This document shows, piece after piece, positions 6,649-11,471 of a DNA stretch of 11,471 nt; position 1 is the first letter of the stretch, and every line of letters starts with the position of its first letter. The stretch covers positions 1-11,471 of the forward strand of contig RZYK01000050.1 in the NCBI GenBank assembly GCA_009930355.1, in the 5' to 3' direction. This DNA comes from Campylobacterota bacterium. GTDB taxonomy: Bacteria; Campylobacterota; Campylobacteria; Campylobacterales; Sulfurospirillaceae. The notes beneath the pieces are model-generated. The model was given only the letters and a program-made list of their open reading frames with translations. It was not told the DNA's origin and did not search any database. Made by a program: the position numbers and the translations under genes.

Positions 6649-6660
6649 CTTACATGTAAA
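6649..6660. repeat. Iterated palindrome TTTACATGTAAA, copy 7 (11/12)
   Basis: Reads CTTACATGTAAA (+ strand). Intergenic, between the acnB terminator hairpin and slyD. On the minus strand its last bases (TAAG) run directly into the AGGA ribosome-binding site of slyD. Confidence 0.85.
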
Positions 6661-6663
6661 AGT

Positions 6664-6691
6664 AAAGAGCCACACGTGAAAGTGACTCTTT
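6664..6691 (-). terminator. Probable terminator after acnB
   Basis: A hairpin with AAAGAG-C-CAC (6664-6673) pairing with GTG-A-CTCTTT (6682-6691), one internal C/A mismatch and an 8-nt loop. It begins 6 bp after the acnB stop. On the minus strand the stem ends in CTCTTT followed by ACTTTT, a modest U-rich tail, so it may be leaky and allow some readthrough into slyD. The stem is nearly symmetric and could also act weakly on the + strand. Confidence 0.6.
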
Positions 6692-6697
6692 GGTGTA

Positions 6698-9256
6698 TTA
6701 GTTAGAAAGTTCGTAGTTCTCAATGAGATTAAAATTGAGGTATTTGTATACTTTGTCGGTTTTACCCGCTAATTTCTTAGGTACCAAACTCATATACTCC
6801 TCCACACTTGGAAGTCGGCCTAAAAGTGCACAAAGGGCTGCAAGTTCAGCACTTCCTAAATAGACTTTTGAGTTTGGCCCCATGCGGTTATCAAAGTTTC
6901 GGGTTGAGGTTGAAAAGACCACCGCACCCTCACGGACATTGGCTTGATTGCCCATACAGAGTGAACATCCAGGGATTTCAATACGAGCACCCGCATTGCC
7001 AAAAATAGCATAATATCCCTCTTCAATAAGCTGATTTTTATCCATTTTTGTCGGTGGTGCTATCCAAAGTGTGGTAGGAACTTTCCCCTCCCCTTGCAAG
7101 ACTTCGCCTAAAGCTCGGTAATGTCCAATATTGGTCATACAGCTTCCCACAAACACTTCATCAATTTTGTGAGGGCGCTCGGGATTGGCGAGTACTTCAC
7201 TCAGCGTTGCCACATCATCAGGGTCATTGGGGCATGCCAAAATGGGTTCTTTAATCTCACTCAAATCAATCTCAATAATCTCTGCATACTCAGCATTCGC
7301 ATCTGCCCTTAAAAGTTTAGGCTCTTTGAGCCACGCTTTCATTTTATCGGCACGTCTTTGAAGTGTTATAGCATCTTCGTACCCTGCTTTAATCATTGAC
7401 TCCAAAAGCACAATATTTGATTTTAAATACTCAATGACACTCTCTTCATCTAAAGCAACACTACACGCTGCCGCACTGCGCTCCGCAGAGGCATCGCTGA
7501 GCTCAAATGCTTGTTCGACTTTGAGTTTTGGAAGTCCCTCTATCTCTAAAATGCGCCCTGCAAAAATGTTCTTTTTATTTTTCTTTGGAACAGTAAGTAA
7601 GCCTTTTTTAATGGCATAGTAAGGAATGGCATTAACCAAATCACGCAGCGTAATGCCCGCTTGCATTTCACCTTTAAAACGAACCAGTACCGACTCAGGC
7701 ATATTTAAAGGCATACTGCCTGTCACAGCAGCAAACGCTACCAACCCAGAACCCGCTGGAAAAGAGATACCAATAGGAAAACGGGTATGACTGTCTCCTC
7801 CTGTACCCACTGTATCAGGTAAAACCATACGGTTAAGCCATGAGTGAATGACTCCGTCTCCTGCACGTAAGCTCACACCGCTTCGAGAGGTAATAAACGA
7901 AGGAAGGGTATGGTGAAGCTTCACGTCACTAGGCTTTGGATACGCAGCGGTATGACAAAAACTTTGCATCACCAAATCAGCGCTAAATCCTAACGCAGCA
8001 AGCTCTTTAATCTCATCTCGAGTCATAGGACCCGTGGTGTCTTGGCTGCCAACAGTGAGGGTTTGAGGCTCAACGTACATGCCTGCACGAACCCCTTCAA
8101 CACCACACGCACGTCCGACCATTTTTTGTGCTAAGGTATACCCTACCCCTTTTTTAGCTTCTGGTTGTTCAGGTTTGGCAAAAATACTCTCAGGCGCCAT
8201 ACCCAAAGAGGCTCTTGCTTTTGAAGTTAGTCCTCTTCCAATAATCAAAGGAATACGTCCTCCAGCACGGTACTCATCGGCAAGCGTGTTTGGCATCAGC
8301 GTAAAGGTTCCAACCACGTTTCCCTCTTTTTCAACTCTCCCTGCTAAAGGATAAACATCAATAATATCGCCTGTTTCTAAGCCTTCAACATTCACTTCAA
8401 TGGGAAGCGCTCCGCTGTCTTCTGCGGTGTTGAAAAAAATTGGCGCAATGGTCGTTCCTAAAATCAGTCCACCTGTTTTTTTATTGGGAACAAAGGGAAT
8501 TTCTCTTCCCATCCACCATTGAATGGAATTAATGCCTGATTTGCGACTACTGCCTGTTCCTACAACATCACCCACATAAGCAACTTCATACCCTTTGGCT
8601 TTGAGCTCTTTAATTTTTTCAAGCGAACCTGGTAGACGTTTGACCAACATAGCATTGGCATGCAAAGGAATATCACTTCTGGTGAACGCTTCACTGGCAG
8701 GGCTTAAATCATCGGTATTGGTCTCTCCAGAAACTTTTAAAACCGCTACAGTGATTTTTTCAGGCATCGGTGCTTTACATGTAAACCACTCTGCATTTGC
8801 CCATGAAAGCATCACCTCTTTGGCATAGGCATTGGTTTTGGCTAACGCTTCAATGTCATTGAAAGAGCCATAGACCAAAACAATGTTTTTAAGCGCATGA
8901 CAGGCGGCTTTTGCGACGGAGGTATCGCTTGAACTTAAAGCATCTACCAAAGGCTGAACATTGTATCCACCTAGCATTGTGCCTAAAAGCTCTATCGCTT
9001 CCACAGGCGTAATAGCTTTACATGTAACTTTTTTCTGAGTGATGTCGTTTAAAAAAGCAGCTTTAACATACGCAGCTTCATCCACACCAGGCAAAACACG
9101 ATTGGCAAGGAGCTCTTTTAAAAAAGCTTGGTCTCCTTCCTCTTTTTTGAGCAGTTCTATCACTTCTGCTGTTTTTTTCGTATCAAGAGGTAACGCAGGA
9201 ATCCCCAAAGCGGCTCGTTCATTGACTTCTGTAGTGTATGTTTCAAAAAAATTCAT
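6698..9256 (-). CDS. acnB: Bifunctional aconitate hydratase 2 / 2-methylisocitrate dehydratase (AcnB)
   Basis: Interconverts citrate and isocitrate through cis-aconitate in the TCA cycle; AcnB enzymes also dehydrate 2-methylcitrate intermediates. The 852 residues match AcnB (E. coli 865), not the AcnA family. Domain order is that of AcnB: an N-terminal HEAT-like domain (1-160), the swivel domain placed before the core (about 165-370, with GDVVGTGSSRKSGINS at 229-244), then the catalytic core. The [4Fe-4S] ligands are Cys706 (VGSCMTNIGHYR), Cys764 and Cys767 (PGCSLCMGNQ). Substrate-binding TGGDSHTRFPIGISFPAGSG (485-504) and STRNFDNRMG (784-793) are intact. AAAGGAG lies 5 bases before the ATG. 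It is 19 bp downstream of ftsK with no terminator and ends before a hairpin, so ftsK-acnB is probably one transcript, with slyD possibly reached by readthrough. The coding region contains two copies of the iterated palindrome. Confidence 0.97.
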   Translation of the reverse strand: MNFFETYTTEVNERAALGIPALPLDTKKTAEVIELLKKEEGDQAFLKELLANRVLPGVDEAAYVKAAFLNDITQKKVTCKAITPVEAIELLGTMLGGYNVQPLVDALSSSDTSVAKAACHALKNIVLVYGSFNDIEALAKTNAYAKEVMLSWANAEWFTCKAPMPEKITVAVLKVSGETNTDDLSPASEAFTRSDIPLHANAMLVKRLPGSLEKIKELKAKGYEVAYVGDVVGTGSSRKSGINSIQWWMGREIPFVPNKKTGGLILGTTIAPIFFNTAEDSGALPIEVNVEGLETGDIIDVYPLAGRVEKEGNVVGTFTLMPNTLADEYRAGGRIPLIIGRGLTSKARASLGMAPESIFAKPEQPEAKKGVGYTLAQKMVGRACGVEGVRAGMYVEPQTLTVGSQDTTGPMTRDEIKELAALGFSADLVMQSFCHTAAYPKPSDVKLHHTLPSFITSRSGVSLRAGDGVIHSWLNRMVLPDTVGTGGDSHTRFPIGISFPAGSGLVAFAAVTGSMPLNMPESVLVRFKGEMQAGITLRDLVNAIPYYAIKKGLLTVPKKNKKNIFAGRILEIEGLPKLKVEQAFELSDASAERSAAACSVALDEESVIEYLKSNIVLLESMIKAGYEDAITLQRRADKMKAWLKEPKLLRADANAEYAEIIEIDLSEIKEPILACPNDPDDVATLSEVLANPERPHKIDEVFVGSCMTNIGHYRALGEVLQGEGKVPTTLWIAPPTKMDKNQLIEEGYYAIFGNAGARIEIPGCSLCMGNQANVREGAVVFSTSTRNFDNRMGPNSKVYLGSAELAALCALLGRLPSVEEYMSLVPKKLAGKTDKVYKYLNFNLIENYELSN
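8774..8785. repeat. Iterated palindrome TTTACATGTAAA, copy 8 (perfect)
   Basis: Inside acnB, encoding Phe-Thr-Cys-Lys (residues 158-161), at the junction between the N-terminal and swivel domains. Confidence 0.9.
9017..9028. repeat. Iterated palindrome TTTACATGTAAA, copy 9 (11/12)
   Basis: Reads TTTACATGTAAC (+ strand) inside acnB, encoding Val-Thr-Cys-Lys (residues 77-80). It is 243 bp from copy 8, the closest pair in the window. Confidence 0.85.
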
Positions 9257-9275
9257 TTAGACTCCTTTACGTGAT

Positions 9276-11471
9276 TCAAACAATAATTTCTCTTTGACCC
9301 TTAGAATTTTGAGCGGAGAGAATCCCCATTGCTTCTAGTTGTTCTACAATGGTTGCGGCTCTATTGTACCCAATATTAAGTCTTCGTTGAATATACGAGA
9401 TGGAACTTTTTCGCTCATTTAAGACAATGGCTTTGGCATCTTCAAACAATTCATCCAATTCGCCGCTATCTTTACTTCCAGACCCAGAAGAAAAGCCCTC
9501 TTCACTCTCTTTTAAAAAACTCTCATCATATTGAACAGGACGTTGTTTTTTAAGGTATTCAACCACTTTATCAATCTCATCTTCTGAGGTATAAGGTGCA
9601 TGCAAACGAATAAGTCCAGACGTGCCTGGAGGGGTAAAAAGCATATCACCATTGCCTAAAAGCGAATCTGCTCCCATAGCATCCAAAATGACTTTTGAGT
9701 CTATTTTTTGCCCTACTTTAAAGCTAATGCGTGAGGGTAAATTGGCTTTAATAAGACCTGTGACAACATCCACTGAAGGTCGTTGGGTGGCTACAATAAT
9801 ATGAATACCACTGGCTCTTGCCATTTGTGCCAAACGGGCGATGTAAAACTCCACATCTTTTCCACTGGTCATCATTAAGTCTGCTAATTCATCAATAATA
9901 ATGACAATGTAAGGCAATGGCTCAACCCCAATACTTTTGGCTTTTTCATTATAATTTTCAATGTTTTTCGTGCGTGACCTACTCATAAGCTGATAACGTC
10001 GCTCCATTTCACTGACCATATTGGCAAGAGCCACAATCGCTTGCTTTGGTTTGGTAATAACAGGGGTTAAAAGGTGTGGAATATCGTTGTAAATCGAAAA
10101 TTCAAGCATTTTTGGGTCTATCATCAAAAATCGAAGCGTATCAGGAGAATTACGGTACAACAAGGAAAGTAACATCGCATTAATTCCCACACTTTTACCA
10201 CTTCCCGTAGTTCCAGCAACAAGTAAATGGGGCAATTTTTTCAAATCGGTCACAAAGGCATTGCCTACAATGTCTTTTCCCAACGCAATGGTGAGCGGTG
10301 AAGAGGATTTTTTAAAAATATCACTCTCTAAAATTTCTTTGAGATAAATCGTCTCAATTTTATGATTAGGCACTTCAATGCCCACAACATCTTTCCCTGG
10401 AACAGGTGCTTGAATACGAATGGTTTTCGCACGAAGTGCCATAGCAAGGTCATCTTGCAGGGTTAAAATACGTGAAACTTTAATATGAGGGGCAGGTTTA
10501 AACTCAAACGTGGTGACCACAGGCCCTGAGTAGGTACGAACCACATCACCTTCGATTTTAAAGCGTCTAAGTTTTTCAAGTAAATCTTGAATTTTTTGGT
10601 CGATTTCATTTTCATTGACATGGACTGTTTTTGCAGGAGGGTTTGCTAAAAATGTTAGTGGTGGCAATTTAAAATCTTTGGGTTTATCACATTCACCTTG
10701 GTCAATTTCTAAAAGAAGTTTTGTGTTTTCTTCAACTTCACTCAAAATCTCGACTTTAGAAGCACTTTTAAGACGTACAAGGCTTTTTTTAGGCTCTTCT
10801 TCTTTTAAAATTTTTTCTTCTTTTTTTTCTAATTCCAATGGAATTTCTTCATTCAATGTATTTTCTAAAGTAGTTTCACTTTCCTCATCTAGCTTAATAC
10901 GTTCTTGTAAAGAAAGCTCCTCTCTCTCATAAGATGAAATGTACGTTATTTTTTTCTCTGATGAATCTTTTAGAGATTTATCTTTTGTAAAAAGTGGTTT
11001 TATAAAACTTAGAAAATCATTAATGCTAGATTCTACTAAAAGGGTTATGGAAAGCAAAAAAATAGCTATAATAAAAATCCATACGCCTAAAATACCAATG
11101 GAACTTTTTAAAAGTTCTACAATCGAACTCCCAAAACTGCCATGAAACTCATTGCTAACGATGATAGCTTGAGCCATAAGAAAAGCAAAAGAAAGAATCA
11201 TAGAAGCTAAAAAGACACCAATGCGTCGTTCATCTACTTGATTCTCTTTGTAGAGTGCAAAGGAAGGTAAAATCAGAACAAAAGGATAAATAAATGAAAA
11301 ATAGCCAAAAACATTTCGGTTAAGTGATCCAATATATGCACCAAATTTACCCACAACAGAAGCATCAGGTAAAATAGTTGCTACTCCAAAAAAAAGAAAA
11401 ATAGCAATAAAAATAATAAAAAGAGTCTCCTTGACGATAACAGATCCTTTACATGTAAAAATAATTAAGAG
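9276..11471 (-). CDS. ftsK: DNA translocase FtsK (5' end probably beyond the right edge)
   Basis: Inner-membrane, septum-located ATPase that pumps DNA during division and activates dimer resolution; in Campylobacterota its partner is normally XerH at difH. Counting from a GTG at 11354, membrane segments lie at about 15-35, 44-66 and 86-108. An acidic Glu/Lys-rich linker follows (about 120-225). The motor has Walker A GTTGSGKS (381-388, Lys387), Walker B IVIIIDEL (483-490) and ATQRPSVDVVTGLIKANLPSRI (522-543). The C-terminal gamma winged helix reads SISYIQRRLNIGYNRAATIVEQLEAMG (651-677). The frame stays open from that GTG to the right edge (39 more codons) and encodes another membrane segment (TLFIIFIAIFLFFGVATIL), giving the four expected for FtsK. 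The GTG has no Shine-Dalgarno, and no in-frame ATG, GTG or TTG lies between it and the edge. The feature is therefore taken to the edge as 5'-partial. It is followed after 19 bp by acnB. Confidence 0.95.
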   Translation of the reverse strand, partial: LLIIFTCKGSVIVKETLFIIFIAIFLFFGVATILPDASVVGKFGAYIGSLNRNVFGYFSFIYPFVLILPSFALYKENQVDERRIGVFLASMILSFAFLMAQAIIVSNEFHGSFGSSIVELLKSSIGILGVWIFIIAIFLLSITLLVESSINDFLSFIKPLFTKDKSLKDSSEKKITYISSYEREELSLQERIKLDEESETTLENTLNEEIPLELEKKEEKILKEEEPKKSLVRLKSASKVEILSEVEENTKLLLEIDQGECDKPKDFKLPPLTFLANPPAKTVHVNENEIDQKIQDLLEKLRRFKIEGDVVRTYSGPVVTTFEFKPAPHIKVSRILTLQDDLAMALRAKTIRIQAPVPGKDVVGIEVPNHKIETIYLKEILESDIFKKSSSPLTIALGKDIVGNAFVTDLKKLPHLLVAGTTGSGKSVGINAMLLSLLYRNSPDTLRFLMIDPKMLEFSIYNDIPHLLTPVITKPKQAIVALANMVSEMERRYQLMSRSRTKNIENYNEKAKSIGVEPLPYIVIIIDELADLMMTSGKDVEFYIARLAQMARASGIHIIVATQRPSVDVVTGLIKANLPSRISFKVGQKIDSKVILDAMGADSLLGNGDMLFTPPGTSGLIRLHAPYTSEDEIDKVVEYLKKQRPVQYDESFLKESEEGFSSGSGSKDSGELDELFEDAKAIVLNERKSSISYIQRRLNIGYNRAATIVEQLEAMGILSAQNSKGQREIIV
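11448..11459. repeat. Iterated palindrome TTTACATGTAAA, copy 10 (perfect)
   Basis: Lies in the open extension of ftsK, where it would encode Phe-Thr-Cys-Lys; if ftsK starts further in, it is in the upstream region. The ATG it contains is followed immediately by TAA, so it is not a start. Confidence 0.9.

Noticed and set aside
11393..11400. Eight-base homopolymer (A8 on + strand) in ftsK as a phase-variation tract
   Set aside because: The tract is short, the gene is essential-type, and no alternative start in another frame would be exposed by slippage.
89..11459. Possible regular spacing of the palindrome near multiples of about 495 bp (gaps of 999, 1488, 1468, 990 and 495)
   Set aside because: Other gaps (1120, 2125, 243, 2431) do not fit, and nine intervals are too few to claim a period.
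11448..11471. ATG inside palindrome copy 10 as the ftsK start
   Set aside because: It is followed directly by TAA and is not in the ftsK frame.
1..11471. CRISPR array, insertion sequence, prophage, toxin-antitoxin or defence island
   Set aside because: No spaced direct-repeat array, transposase, integrase or small toxin/antitoxin pair was found. Next to tRNA-Pro there is no integrase and I saw no duplicated tRNA 3' end.

Overview
The window looks like an ordinary chromosomal segment from a Campylobacterota (epsilonproteobacterial) genome, probably Sulfurospirillum or a close relative. This rests on the AT-rich composition, tightly packed genes, promoters with a recognisable -10 but little -35, and the style of the proteins: a compact FtsK, an AcnB-type aconitase, a TrmA with an N-terminal cysteine cluster, and a B12-binding radical SAM/DUF4080 protein. 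The genus is an inference from general resemblance, not from a search.

Layout. Positions 1-3501 hold a leftward (minus-strand) gene series. A B12-binding radical SAM protein comes first, then a DUF445 membrane protein, then TrmA (tRNA m5U54 methyltransferase), then the first seven codons of another gene cut by the left edge. Gaps between the first three are 27 and 42 bp with no terminator, so they are probably one operon. A divergent promoter region (3502-3580) separates this series from a rightward tRNA-Pro(GGG) at 3581-3658 and then ppsA (PEP synthase, to 6147). ppsA converges on slyD (FKBP-type prolyl isomerase, 6144-6641). Their stop codons overlap, and the ppsA terminator lies inside the slyD coding region. 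From 6698 to the right edge a second leftward pair, ftsK then acnB (19 bp gap), covers the rest. The ftsK start is not visible, so that gene probably begins beyond 11471.

Functionally the genes are mostly core: gluconeogenesis (PpsA), the TCA cycle (AcnB), chromosome segregation (FtsK), tRNA modification and decoding (TrmA, tRNA-Pro), and protein folding (SlyD). The radical SAM and DUF445 proteins have no known function. I see no insertion sequence, prophage, CRISPR array or defence system.

The most unusual signal cuts across all of these genes. The palindrome TTTACATGTAAA occurs ten times (five perfect, five at 11/12), about once per 1.1 kb, in coding and non-coding DNA alike. Composition alone would give well under one copy of its 8-base core in a window this size. 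It behaves like a highly iterated palindrome or genome-wide recognition sequence.
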